Origin: Patescibacteria group bacterium
GTDB taxonomy: Bacteria; Patescibacteriota; Patescibacteriia; Patescibacteriales; JAHJJO01
Reading direction: 5' to 3'
Assembly (NCBI GenBank): GCA_018822835.1
Contig: JAHJJO010000118.1
Coordinates: 1 to 8,490 of the forward strand
DNA: 8,490 nt
The position numbers were made by a program, and so were the translations under genes. This document shows, one piece after another, positions 1-6,488 of this stretch (positions within the stretch are counted from its first letter, which is position 1; each line of letters starts with the position of its first letter). The notes below the pieces were generated by a model, which saw only the letters and a list, made by a program, of their open reading frames with translations, was not told the DNA's origin and searched no databases.

Positions 1-2076
1 ACAACAGCAGATAATGAATTCGCGATTATTTCCAATGTTTCTGTTACAAATATTACATCCAATCAAGCTACAATTACATGGACAACAAACGAAGAAACTG
101 ATTCTTTTGTTGATTTTGGTTTAAATAGAAATTATGGCACAGTCAGGGGAATTTATGAATCAGTTGTTAATCATAGTGTTTTATTAACCGATCTTTCTCC
201 TGACACAGTTTATTATTTTCAAATCAAAGTTAGAGATCAAGGTGGCAATTTAACTGTTTGGGAAACCGTTGATAATCAAAGTTCTTTTACAACTTTAACT
301 AGTCCAACAGATAATTTGCCTCCAGCGATAACTGGCATTGAATCTGATAATATAACATATAATTCAGCTGTAGTTAGCTGGATAACCAATGAAGACGCGA
401 CTTCATTAGTTATGTATGGCGCAAGTATTGACTATGAAAATTATCAAGGAAAACAAGGATTAAATCAAAATCATTCTATTAATATTACTGGTTTAAGCTC
501 GGAAACAAAATATTATTTTAAAATTCAATCAAAAGATTTAATAGGCAATGAAAGCCAGACTGAAAATTATGAATTTACCACTGGACAAGCTCCTGTTCAA
601 GAAACGCAAACAACAAGCGGAGGAGGAGGAGTGATTATAATCCAAGGCCCGGAAATAGATAAAATTGCTCCGATTATGAGCCAGATTAAAGTAGAAAACA
701 TTAGTGATAGCGCGGCTGTTATTAAATGGGAAACCAATGAATTAACAGATAGTTTTATTGAATATGGATTAACTCAAAAATATGAGCAAGGCATTTTAGG
801 AAATATTTATGATTTAACTGCTTCTCATTCTTTTAATTTACTGCCTTTAGATATGGAAACGACTTATCATTTTAGAGTTTTGGGCAAAGATCAATCTGGC
901 AATCTTGGATATTCAGACAATAATACTTTTACTACTTTAGGAGCAGGCGCAAGCGAGAGTAAAATTGAAACTGAAGCAGAAAAAAACATAACTCAAGAAC
1001 TTGAGGAAAATTTGGTAGGCAAAATAATAAATATTTTAAACAAATTAAAAAGCCCTTATTCCATAAGTTCTGTTTTTAAATCTTTTGAAGAATCAGCCAA
1101 TAGAATAATTAATCCTCCTTTAATCACTGGAGAAAATCCTATTGTGGAAATTGGTCCTGATTGGGCTAAAATCAGCTGGATAACTGATAAAGAATCAAAT
1201 AGCGTGATTGCGTTTGCTGAGAAAAAAGATTATAATCAACAAGAAGAATTATATACAATAGAAGTGGGAAATTTTGAAGAAAAAGTTATTTTACATAGTG
1301 TAGAATTAACTAATCTTAAGCCGGCGACTGAATATAATTATCAAGTTCGTTCTAAAGCGGAAATAGGCGGATGGTCAGAATCACCAAACCAAACCTTTTT
1401 AACCGCTTCTATATTTCCGGAAATATTAGATCTTAAATTGATTTCCATTCAGGAAACAGAAGTAGAGCTAACATGGAAAACTTCTTTGCCAACCAAGAGT
1501 GAAGTAGAAGTTATTGATGTAAAAACAGGAGAAAAAGTTATTCAAAAATTTCCAAGTTTTCAACGAGAGCATCTTGAAACAATAAAGAATCTTCAACCTT
1601 TTACTGATTATACTTTACAAATTAAAATTCAAGATGAAATAGAAAACCAGTCTTTTTCTTCTATTATGCCTTTTTCAACTTCAATTAGCAAGAATCCGCC
1701 AATAATATTTAATGTTAGAGTAAAAACCAGTTTAATTCCAGGTAAAGTTGAAAAAGTGCAAGTAATTATTTCATGGCAAACAGACAAGCCAGCCACTTCG
1801 CGAATTTATTATCAGGAAGGTCTAAGCAATAAACAAGAATTAGCTAACAGCACTTTATTAGATAAAGAATTGGTTTTAAAGCATAATGTTGTTAATACTT
1901 CTTTTTCTCAAGGCAAAGTTTATCAATTTAAAATAGAATCTATTGACGGTTTTAATAATAAGTCTTATTCAAAAAATTATGTTGTCTTGACTCCAAAGCC
2001 AAAAGAGAGCATAATTGATTTAATTGTTAAACATTTTGAACAAACATTCGGTTTTCTTAAAAAAATAAAAATGTAA
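1..2076 (+). CDS. Multi-domain fibronectin type III-like surface protein (5' end outside window)
   Basis: The frame is open from base 1 to the TAA at 2074-2076, giving 691 residues, so the gene begins upstream; the TTG at 316 is internal and not a start. Six FN3-like beta-sandwich domains can be read at about residues 8-97, 107-195, 223-313, 374-469, 471-562 and 566-665. Each opens with a W-x-T-(N/D) strand followed by an S-x-V/I-x-(Y/F)-G strand (for example TWTTNEETDSFVDFG in the first), and the better-kept ones end with Y-x-F-x-(I/V) and (S/T)-F-T-T. This pattern is known from the FN3-like N-terminal domain of purple acid phosphatases and from many bacterial surface proteins. A glycine-rich linker (SGGGG) joins domains 2 and 3, and a charged, probably helical linker of about 60 residues separates domains 3 and 4. 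No transmembrane helix or sorting motif is visible at the basic C-terminus. A secreted or cell-surface role in adhesion or envelope structure is inferred; the ligand is unknown. Confidence 0.88.
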   Translation, partial: TTADNEFAIISNVSVTNITSNQATITWTTNEETDSFVDFGLNRNYGTVRGIYESVVNHSVLLTDLSPDTVYYFQIKVRDQGGNLTVWETVDNQSSFTTLTSPTDNLPPAITGIESDNITYNSAVVSWITNEDATSLVMYGASIDYENYQGKQGLNQNHSINITGLSSETKYYFKIQSKDLIGNESQTENYEFTTGQAPVQETQTTSGGGGVIIIQGPEIDKIAPIMSQIKVENISDSAAVIKWETNELTDSFIEYGLTQKYEQGILGNIYDLTASHSFNLLPLDMETTYHFRVLGKDQSGNLGYSDNNTFTTLGAGASESKIETEAEKNITQELEENLVGKIINILNKLKSPYSISSVFKSFEESANRIINPPLITGENPIVEIGPDWAKISWITDKESNSVIAFAEKKDYNQQEELYTIEVGNFEEKVILHSVELTNLKPATEYNYQVRSKAEIGGWSESPNQTFLTASIFPEILDLKLISIQETEVELTWKTSLPTKSEVEVIDVKTGEKVIQKFPSFQREHLETIKNLQPFTDYTLQIKIQDEIENQSFSSIMPFSTSISKNPPIIFNVRVKTSLIPGKVEKVQVIISWQTDKPATSRIYYQEGLSNKQELANSTLLDKELVLKHNVVNTSFSQGKVYQFKIESIDGFNNKSYSKNYVVLTPKPKESIIDLIVKHFEQTFGFLKKIKM

Positions 2077-2081
2077 CAAAG

Positions 2082-2136
2082 TCAATTATCAATTATCAAT
2101 TAACAATTAACAATTAACAATTATCAATTATCAATT
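2082..2136. repeat. 7-bp tandem repeat array (TCAATTA/ACAATTA)
   Basis: Seven full 7-bp units and one 6-bp partial unit follow each other without interruption. The first base of each unit varies between T and A in the order T,T,T,A,A,A,T,T, a mirror-like arrangement. The array starts 5 bp after the stop codon of the FN3 gene. The same unit recurs at 4872-4899 and 6293-6320. Confidence 0.95.
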
Positions 2137-2152
2137 CATCCTGTTAAATGTT

Positions 2153-2259
2153 TTTTTCTGGCCTCGCTGGAATCTCTCAGCAGAGGATTCCAGCGTATAG
2201 ACCATCTTTCATTAATGCGTCAGAATCCCCTTCGGGAGATTCTGACGAAGCCAGAAAAA
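2153..2259. repeat. Composite palindromic element with terminal inverted repeats and two internal hairpins
   Basis: The ends TTTTTCTGGC (2153-2162) and GCCAGAAAAA (2250-2259) are perfect 10-bp inverted repeats. Inside are two separate hairpins. The first pairs CGCTGGAAT at 2165 with ATTCCAGCG ending at 2195, extended by CTCT/AGAG with one bulged G. The second pairs CGTCAGAATC (2218-2227) with GATTCTGACG (2238-2247) and is capped by a C(TTCG)G tetraloop. A 22-bp unpaired spacer lies between them. The whole can fold as a branched, cloverleaf-like structure. The motif AAATGTTT occurs just left of the element (2146-2153) and again at its right end (2257-2264). No open reading frame lies inside. 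It resembles a small non-autonomous (MITE- or REP-like) element; it may also terminate transcription of the upstream gene. Confidence 0.75.
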
Positions 2260-2304
2260 TGTTTAAATGTTTAAATGTTTAAATGTTTAAATGTTTATAT
2301 GTTT
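2257..2304. repeat. 8-bp tandem repeat array (AAATGTTT) before the ABC ATPase start
   Basis: Five perfect AAATGTTT units (2257-2296) and one altered unit (ATATGTTT, 2297-2304) end two bases before the chosen ATG of the ABC ATPase. Each unit contains an ATG. Because the unit length is not a multiple of three, these ATGs fall in all frames. The ATGs at 2259, 2267 and 2275 run into stops within or shortly after the array, whereas the one at 2283 reads into the ATPase gene in frame. Confidence 0.93.
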
Positions 2305-2306
2305 TT

Positions 2307-3584
2307 ATGGTCAATCCTATTATTAAAATTCAAAATTTATCTGTAACATATAATTTAGGCAGAAGCAATGAAGCTAATGTTTTAAAAAACATTAATAGCG
2401 AAATATATCCGGAGGAATATATTATTTTTTTTGGACCTTCTGGGTGTGGAAAATCTACTTTGCTTTATACTATTGCCGGTCTTGAAGTTCCAACGCAAGG
2501 CAAGGTAATTGCTAATGGAAAAGATTTGCAAAGTTTATCTGAAAAAGAATTAATTAATTTCCACCTTTTTTACACAGGAATGATTTTTCAAGCTTATCAT
2601 TTAATTCCATCTTTAACAGTAGAGGATAATATTTTATTACCTCAAATATTTGCTAAAGTTTCTTTATTCAAAAGAAAGGCAAAGGCGAAAGATTTAATGA
2701 AAAGATTTGGACTTTTTGAATTTCGAAAAAGAAAGCCTTCTATGTTATCAGGCGGGCAACAGCAAAGAGTTGCTATTGCCAGAGCTTTAATTAATGAATC
2801 ACCAATCCTTTTGGCTGACGAGCCAGTAGGAAATTTAGATTCAAAAAATGCTGATATTTTTTTAGATTTATTAGAGGAGCTTAATAAAAAAGACAAAAAA
2901 ACAATAATTCATGTTACTCATAATCCAAGAGATTTGCCTAGGGCAAATAGAATTTTTTATATGAAAGACGGACAAATTATTAGAGAAGTAGTTAATACTG
3001 AGAAAGTAAGTTTGGATAAAATGTCACAAGAAAAAATTTCAGAGCTAGAAAGATTAGCCCAAGCATATCCTTATCTTACTGAATCAAGATTAAGATCAAA
3101 ATTGATTCTGAACAATCTTATATTCCCTTTTGATATTGAAGCGCAGCAAAAAATAGAAGAAACCATTGATAATTATATCGTGGGCAAAATTAGTAAAACT
3201 AAACTTTTTGAAAAATTAGATAATCCAACAGAAAAAGGAGGCGCGAATCTTTATGCTCAAAGAGCTAAAAATTTAACAGAAAAAATTAGCAAGCTCGCAG
3301 AGAAAATGAAAATAGTAAAGACACAACAAGATTCGCCTTCAACGCCTTTAAAAAACAAAGCTGTTGAAATCAGAACACATCTTCTAGATAATTATCAAGG
3401 CAACATATCTTTTGAACAAGCAAAGAGATTAAATGAATTTTTATCATTAAGAATAATTGGCAAGTTAAAGAAAGATGAGTTAGAAAAATTGCTTGATATG
3501 CCATTGAAAAGCGGAGGAATGGGCTTAAACAGAAGAACAGCTAAAAATTTTAGTAGGCAAATAGAATTGATTTTAATAAAATAA
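2307..3584 (+). CDS. MacB/LolD-type ABC transporter ATPase with duplicated C-terminal domain
   Basis: This 425-residue ATPase should power the permease encoded directly downstream. The nucleotide-binding domain (about residues 5-225) is complete: Walker A GPSGCGKST at 43-51, Q-loop Gln95, signature LSGGQ at 147-151, Walker B ILLADE at 167-172 and switch His205. The spacing and the 'GNLD' after Walker B fit the MacB/LolD/FtsE class, whose ATPases usually stop near 220-240 residues. Here about 190 more residues follow, containing two related segments, 291-323 and 383-415. Both read roughly (I)-x-GK-x5-L-x3-LD-x-P-x3-GG-x2-L-x4-AKN, with 14 of 33 positions identical by eye. I do not recognise this domain. 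I chose the ATG at 2307 over the in-frame ATG at 2283 because the earlier one lies in the 8-bp repeat array and the family fold starts right after MVNPIIKIQNLSV. No Shine-Dalgarno sequence is visible. The substrate is unknown. Confidence 0.93.
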   Translation: MVNPIIKIQNLSVTYNLGRSNEANVLKNINSEIYPEEYIIFFGPSGCGKSTLLYTIAGLEVPTQGKVIANGKDLQSLSEKELINFHLFYTGMIFQAYHLIPSLTVEDNILLPQIFAKVSLFKRKAKAKDLMKRFGLFEFRKRKPSMLSGGQQQRVAIARALINESPILLADEPVGNLDSKNADIFLDLLEELNKKDKKTIIHVTHNPRDLPRANRIFYMKDGQIIREVVNTEKVSLDKMSQEKISELERLAQAYPYLTESRLRSKLILNNLIFPFDIEAQQKIEETIDNYIVGKISKTKLFEKLDNPTEKGGANLYAQRAKNLTEKISKLAEKMKIVKTQQDSPSTPLKNKAVEIRTHLLDNYQGNISFEQAKRLNEFLSLRIIGKLKKDELEKLLDMPLKSGGMGLNRRTAKNFSRQIELILIK

Positions 3585-3597
3585 ATAAACTGAGAAA

Positions 3598-3620
3598 TGT
3601 CGGGAGTGCGACTCCCGACA
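3598..3620. repeat. Perfect 10-bp hairpin between ATPase and permease genes
   Basis: TGTCGGGAGT (3598-3607) and ACTCCCGACA (3611-3620) pair perfectly around a GCG loop. No T-run follows, so a standard Rho-independent terminator is not supported. In an mRNA spanning both genes it could act as a stability or processing element. The GGGAGT/ACTCCC stem core recurs in the outer stem of the palindrome at 7720-7782. Confidence 0.85.
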
Positions 3621-3635
3621 CTCCATTGGAAATTG

Positions 3636-3649
3636 TCCGCCGCGGCGGA
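3636..3649. repeat. 14-bp GC-only-core palindrome (CGCCGCGGCG module)
   Basis: TCCGCCGCGGCGGA is a perfect palindrome in otherwise AT-rich DNA. Its 10-bp core CGCCGCGGCG recurs at 7013-7022 at the tip of another hairpin. The heptamer GAAATTG stands directly before it (3629-3635) and again 3 bp after it (3653-3659), which resembles a short target duplication but could be chance in this sequence context. Confidence 0.85.
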
Positions 3650-3675
3650 TTAGAAATTGAAAATTATTTTTTATT

Positions 3676-4869
3676 ATGAAAATTATAGACCTTATCTATT
3701 TATCAGTTGAGAATTTTAGAAGCAGAAAACAAAGAATTATTTTTACAATTCTTGGTGTTTCTATTGGAATTGGAGCTATTTTATTTTTAGTTTCTTTGGG
3801 ATTTGGCTTGCAAAAAAATCTTTTAGAACAAATAACAACTGCTGAATCTTTATTAACTTTAGACATTACTCCTGTTGAAGAAGAAGCTATTTCATTAACC
3901 CCAGATAGTTTAAAAACAATTTCAAAGTTTCCTGAAGTAGAAAAAATATCTCCTCAAGCTGTTCTCCAAGGACAAACCATGTTTAAAGAACTTACTTCAG
4001 AAATTACTTTAAACATAGTAGAGCCAGACTGGTTTCAATTAACAGGAAATTTGACAAGTTCTGGAAGAATATTTAATAAAGAAGACAAGGGAAAAGTAAT
4101 TGTCAACTCTACTATAATTGAACTTTTTAATTTAAAGCCAGAAGAAATTTTAGGAAAAAAGTTTAAGATTATTTTTTTTAATCAAGAAAATAAAGCTTTG
4201 AAAGATAAGAAAATAAATTATGAAAAAGAATTTGAAGTAATTGGATTATTTCAGGAAGAAGATGTTTCACCGCAAGCTTATTTAAAACTTGATGATTTGC
4301 AAGAATTAACAATAGAAAAATTTCAATTTGCTAAAGCAAAAATTAAAACAAGCAAGGAAATTCAAAGCGCGAGAGAAAAATTAATTTCAATGGGTTTTTT
4401 GGTTTCAGCTTTGTCAGACACTATTGATCAAGCTAATAAAGTATTTAAAATAATCCAGATTATTTTAGGTATTTTTGGAGTTGTTGCTTTGATTGTTGCT
4501 GCTATTGGTTTGATTAATACAATGACCATAACCCTTCTTGAAAGAGTAAAAGAAATAGGAATTATGAGGGCGATTGGAGCCTCTCCTCATGATATTAAAT
4601 GGTTTTTTTTAGGAGAATCAACTATTACTGGATTTTTAGGTGGCATTGGAGGAATTGCAATCGGATTTATAGCAAGTAAAATTTTTAATTGGATATTAAA
4701 TATATTAGCCAATACTTTAGGCGGAGATCAAGTTAATCTTTTTGCTTATCCTTTTTGGTTTATTATTTTTATTATCATACTTTCAACTTGCGTTGGCTTT
4801 ATCGCTGGTTTTTGGCCAGCTCACAGAGCGTCCAAACTTAATCCTTTGGACGCGCTAAGGTATAAGTAA
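3676..4869 (+). CDS. FtsX/MacB-family ABC transporter permease
   Basis: This 397-residue membrane protein is the expected partner of the ATPase upstream. Its layout is the standard four-helix MacB/FtsX/LolE plan. An N-terminal cytoplasmic stretch (NFRSRKQR) precedes TM1 (about 21-43). A large extracytoplasmic domain follows (about 45-255, MacB periplasmic-core type). The FtsX domain then has TM2 (257-281), TM3 (310-337) and TM4 (358-382). The coupling segment LLERVKEIGIMRAIGAS (287-303) and the C-terminal WPAHRASKLNPLDALRY (380-396) are hallmarks of the family. Such transporters move conformational force across the membrane to extrude or release substrates such as lipoproteins or peptides, or to control cell-wall enzymes. 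No MacA-like (HlyD) adaptor is encoded beside it in this window. The 91-bp gap to the ATPase carries two palindromes. No Shine-Dalgarno sequence is visible. Confidence 0.93.
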   Translation: MKIIDLIYLSVENFRSRKQRIIFTILGVSIGIGAILFLVSLGFGLQKNLLEQITTAESLLTLDITPVEEEAISLTPDSLKTISKFPEVEKISPQAVLQGQTMFKELTSEITLNIVEPDWFQLTGNLTSSGRIFNKEDKGKVIVNSTIIELFNLKPEEILGKKFKIIFFNQENKALKDKKINYEKEFEVIGLFQEEDVSPQAYLKLDDLQELTIEKFQFAKAKIKTSKEIQSAREKLISMGFLVSALSDTIDQANKVFKIIQIILGIFGVVALIVAAIGLINTMTITLLERVKEIGIMRAIGASPHDIKWFFLGESTITGFLGGIGGIAIGFIASKIFNWILNILANTLGGDQVNLFAYPFWFIIFIIILSTCVGFIAGFWPAHRASKLNPLDALRYK

Positions 4870-4871
4870 AA

Positions 4872-4899
4872 TCAATTAACAATTAACAATTAACAATTT
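4872..4899. repeat. 7-bp tandem repeat array (ACAATTA)
   Basis: Four consecutive 7-bp units (TCAATTA, ACAATTA, ACAATTA, ACAATTT) fill most of the 41-bp gap between the permease and TPR genes. They are the same unit as at 2082-2136. Confidence 0.93.
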
Positions 4900-4910
4900 A
4901 AATCAATCTT

Positions 4911-5495
4911 ATGAATATAAATTTAAACAATAAAGAAAAAATAATCAAAACTACTAAAATTATAGTAGCTATAATAATTTTAATTTCAGTAGTTTTTATC
5001 TATCTATGGCAACAGCAAAAGCATGAATTGAATAAAAATCAGAAAGAAGAAGTATATCAAGAATATCAACAAAGCTTATCTTTAATGAATCAAGGAGAAT
5101 TTGAACAATCAGTAAAAATGTTAGAAAAAATAATTAAAATTTCTCCTCAAAATATTAATTATTTACAAACATTAGCTGTGGTTAGATACAATCTAAAAGA
5201 TTATAATGGAGCTATTTCTATTTGTGATAAAATAATTAAGCAAGATCCTAATAATGCATTTGCTTATAATAGCAGGGGTAATGCTTTCAGAGATTTTAAA
5301 AAGTTTGTTGAAGCAGAAGAAAGTTATTACAAAGCAATTGAGGCAGATCCTTACTTTGTTGTAAGTTACAGTAATCTAGCTCTGCTTTTAAAAGAACAAA
5401 ATAAAAAAGAGGAAGCGCGAAAAATTATATCAATAGGATTAGAAAAAAATCCAAATTCTTTTGAATTAAAGACTATTGAGGAAATTATAAAATAA
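4911..5495 (+). CDS. Membrane-anchored tetratricopeptide repeat protein
   Basis: The 194-residue product has a short basic N-terminus, one hydrophobic helix (about 16-33), a charged linker, and four TPR-like helical hairpins at about 48-80, 82-114, 115-148 and 149-182. The third is the most canonical (A-x2-SRGNAF...F-x-EAEESYYKAIEADP); the others keep the small/large residue pattern and the closing Pro. The topology (basic residues before the helix) predicts a single N-terminal anchor with the TPR part outside the membrane. TPR arrays are protein-binding scaffolds. Lying 41 bp after the permease on the same strand, it may belong to the same transcription unit and serve as a docking partner of the ABC transporter; that is inference from position. 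The repeats are too generic to assign a partner. Confidence 0.88.
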   Translation: MNINLNNKEKIIKTTKIIVAIIILISVVFIYLWQQQKHELNKNQKEEVYQEYQQSLSLMNQGEFEQSVKMLEKIIKISPQNINYLQTLAVVRYNLKDYNGAISICDKIIKQDPNNAFAYNSRGNAFRDFKKFVEAEESYYKAIEADPYFVVSYSNLALLLKEQNKKEEARKIISIGLEKNPNSFELKTIEEIIK

Positions 5496-5504
5496 AATTA
5501 TAAT
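5476..5504 (+). promoter_or_regulatory. Candidate sigma-70-type promoter upstream of rnc
   Basis: TTGAGG (5476-5481, 4 of 6 matches to the -35 consensus) is followed after exactly 17 bp by TATAAT (5499-5504, perfect -10). It overlaps the end of the TPR gene and would start transcription near 5511, giving rnc a leader of about 90 nt. In DNA this AT-rich a TATAAT can occur by chance, so the call rests on the spacing. Confidence 0.4.
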
Positions 5505-5521
5505 TGACAATTAAACATGTA

Positions 5522-5548
5522 ATCAATCGCGGGAATTGAACCCGAACA
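5522..5548 (-). pseudogene. tRNA 3'-end remnant (T-arm only)
   Basis: Read on the minus strand, CGGG-TTCAATT-CCCG (5544 down to 5530) is a canonical T-arm: a 4-bp stem and the TTCRANY loop found in nearly all tRNAs. The next bases (GATTGAT then TACA) are where the 3' acceptor strand and the end would be, but the end is not CCA. No matching 5' acceptor strand, D-arm or anticodon arm can be found in the bases that should precede it (5549-5600). It differs from the intact tRNA at 6362-6437 in the acceptor region, so it is not a simple copy of that gene. It is best read as a decayed fragment of another tRNA. Confidence 0.5.
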
Positions 5549-5601
5549 AATAGCTTATAACGAATAACGATACAAATAAATGTTATGCGTTTCATGATTC
5601 T

Positions 5602-6300
5602 ATGATTTTATCTCAATTTGAAAAACAACTTAATATTAAATTTAAAAATCAAGATTTATTACATCAGGCCTTAATCCATCGTTCTTATTTAAATGAATGT
5701 CCAAATTTTAGACTTGGTCATAATGAAAGGCTGGAATTTTTAGGAGATGCTGTTTTGGAAATTGTTGTAACAGAATATTTATTTCATCATTTTCCAGACA
5801 CGGCCGAAGGAGAATTAACTAATTGGAGAGCTAGTTTGGTTAATTCAAATATGCTTGCTGAAGTTGCTGAAGCAATAAATTTAGAAAATTATATTTATTT
5901 ATCTAAAGGCGAAGCTAAAGATCAAAATTCAAAAGCCAGAAAATACATTATAGCCAATGCTGTAGAAGCTTTGATTGGGGCTATTTATTTAGACCAAGGC
6001 ATACGACCGGCTAAAAAATTTATTACTCAAAATTTTATTTCAAGATTAGATCTTATTTTAGAAAATCAATTATATCTTGATCCAAAATCACATTTTCAAG
6101 AAAAATCTCAAAAAGTACACAATACAACACCGCATTATAAGGTTTTAAGCGAGTCAGGACCTGATCATTCTAAAACCTTTGAAGTGGGATTATATTTAGA
6201 TAAAGAATTAATCTCTAAAGGTAAAGGATCATCTAAGCAAGAAGCGCAAGTAAAATCCGCGGAAAAAGGATTGCAAAAAAAGGGATGGAAAAACAATTAA
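5602..6300 (+). CDS. rnc: Ribonuclease III
   Basis: RNase III cleaves double-stranded RNA, chiefly rRNA precursors and structured mRNAs, as a homodimer. The 232-residue product has the usual length and two domains: a catalytic domain (about 1-150) with the signature NERLEFLGDAVL at 41-52, and a double-stranded RNA-binding domain (about 159-228) ending with the KGKGSSKQEAQ-x3-A helix start. By comparison with the E. coli enzyme, the metal-binding residues are Glu42 (E38), Asp49 (D45), Asn119 (D114) and Glu122 (E117). The third is Asn instead of the usual Asp (segment IIANAVEALIGA), with codon AAT. The ATG at 5602 is right for the family; the ATG at 5594 is out of frame and stops at once. The stop codon lies inside a 7-bp tandem repeat array, so the last residues (KNN) are partly repeat-encoded. 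Confidence 0.96.
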   Translation: MILSQFEKQLNIKFKNQDLLHQALIHRSYLNECPNFRLGHNERLEFLGDAVLEIVVTEYLFHHFPDTAEGELTNWRASLVNSNMLAEVAEAINLENYIYLSKGEAKDQNSKARKYIIANAVEALIGAIYLDQGIRPAKKFITQNFISRLDLILENQLYLDPKSHFQEKSQKVHNTTPHYKVLSESGPDHSKTFEVGLYLDKELISKGKGSSKQEAQVKSAEKGLQKKGWKNN

Positions 6301-6320
6301 CAATTATCAATTAACAATTA
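6293..6320. repeat. 7-bp tandem repeat array covering the rnc stop codon
   Basis: Four 7-bp units (ACAATTA, ACAATTA, TCAATTA, ACAATTA) begin within the last codons of rnc, and the TAA stop (6298-6300) is part of the first two units. The last unit overlaps the palindrome at 6316-6341. Confidence 0.92.
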
Positions 6321-6341
6321 CGAATTAATTAATTCGTAATT
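6316..6341. terminator. 26-bp AT-rich perfect palindrome between convergent rnc and tRNA-Thr
   Basis: The sequence from AATTACGAATTAA to its mirror TTAATTCGTAATT is a perfect 13+13 palindrome. It lies between the ends of rnc (+) and tRNA-Thr (-), where a bidirectional terminator would be useful. The stem is nearly all A-T, with no GC-rich base or clean T-run, so the terminator role is weakly supported although the palindrome itself is certain. Confidence 0.35.
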
Positions 6342-6361
6342 CGTCATTGACAATTAAATTG

Positions 6362-6437
6362 TGGAGCCGACCGCGGGAGTTGAACCCGCAACCTATGGTT
6401 TACGATACCATTGCTCTACCAATTGAGCTAGATCGGC
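6362..6437 (-). tRNA. tRNA-Thr (anticodon CGT), CCA encoded
   Basis: On the minus strand from 6437 a complete cloverleaf folds. The acceptor stem is GCCGATC/GGTCGGC with one G-T pair. The D-arm is GCTC-AATTGGTA-GAGC. The anticodon arm is ATGGT-ATCGTAA-ACCAT with anticodon CGT, reading ACG. The variable loop is AGGTT, and the T-arm is GCGGG-TTCAACT-CCCGC. The body is 73 nt including discriminator T73, followed by an encoded CCA (6364-6362). The threonyl-tRNA synthetase identity elements known from E. coli (G1-C72, C2-G71, G35, U36) are all present. U73 replaces the A73 common in bacterial tRNA-Thr. A37 next to U36 is the context for t6A modification. It is convergent with rnc and divergent from tsaE, with only 51 bp between the tRNA and tsaE. 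Confidence 0.96.
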
Positions 6438-6443
6438 GAAAAA

Positions 6444-6471
6444 CACATAACACATAATGCATAACGCATAA
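6444..6471. repeat. 7-bp tandem repeat (NNCATAA, four units)
   Basis: The units CACATAA, CACATAA, TGCATAA and CGCATAA follow directly on each other in the 51-bp divergent spacer between tRNA-Thr and tsaE. The unit sequence differs from the AATTAAC arrays but has the same 7-bp period. Any promoters of both genes must overlap it; I see no convincing -35/-10 pair. Confidence 0.85.
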
Positions 6472-6488
6472 CAAAGAAAAATATTGAC

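Noticed and set aside
316..318. TTG as the start of the FN3 gene
   Set aside because: The frame is open to base 1 and the upstream 105 codons encode another well-formed FN3-like domain.
2082..2136. Short regular repeats as a CRISPR array
   Set aside because: Units are 7 bp with no spacers between them; no array of 25-40 bp repeats with unique spacers exists in the window.
2642..2896. 84-codon open frame on the minus strand
   Set aside because: It lies entirely opposite the conserved ABC ATPase core and reads as a low-complexity shadow with no family features.
5522..6437. tRNA remnant and intact tRNA as attL/attR of an integrated element
   Set aside because: Only the T-arm, common to all tRNAs, is shared; the acceptor regions differ and the DNA between holds only the housekeeping gene rnc, with no integrase.
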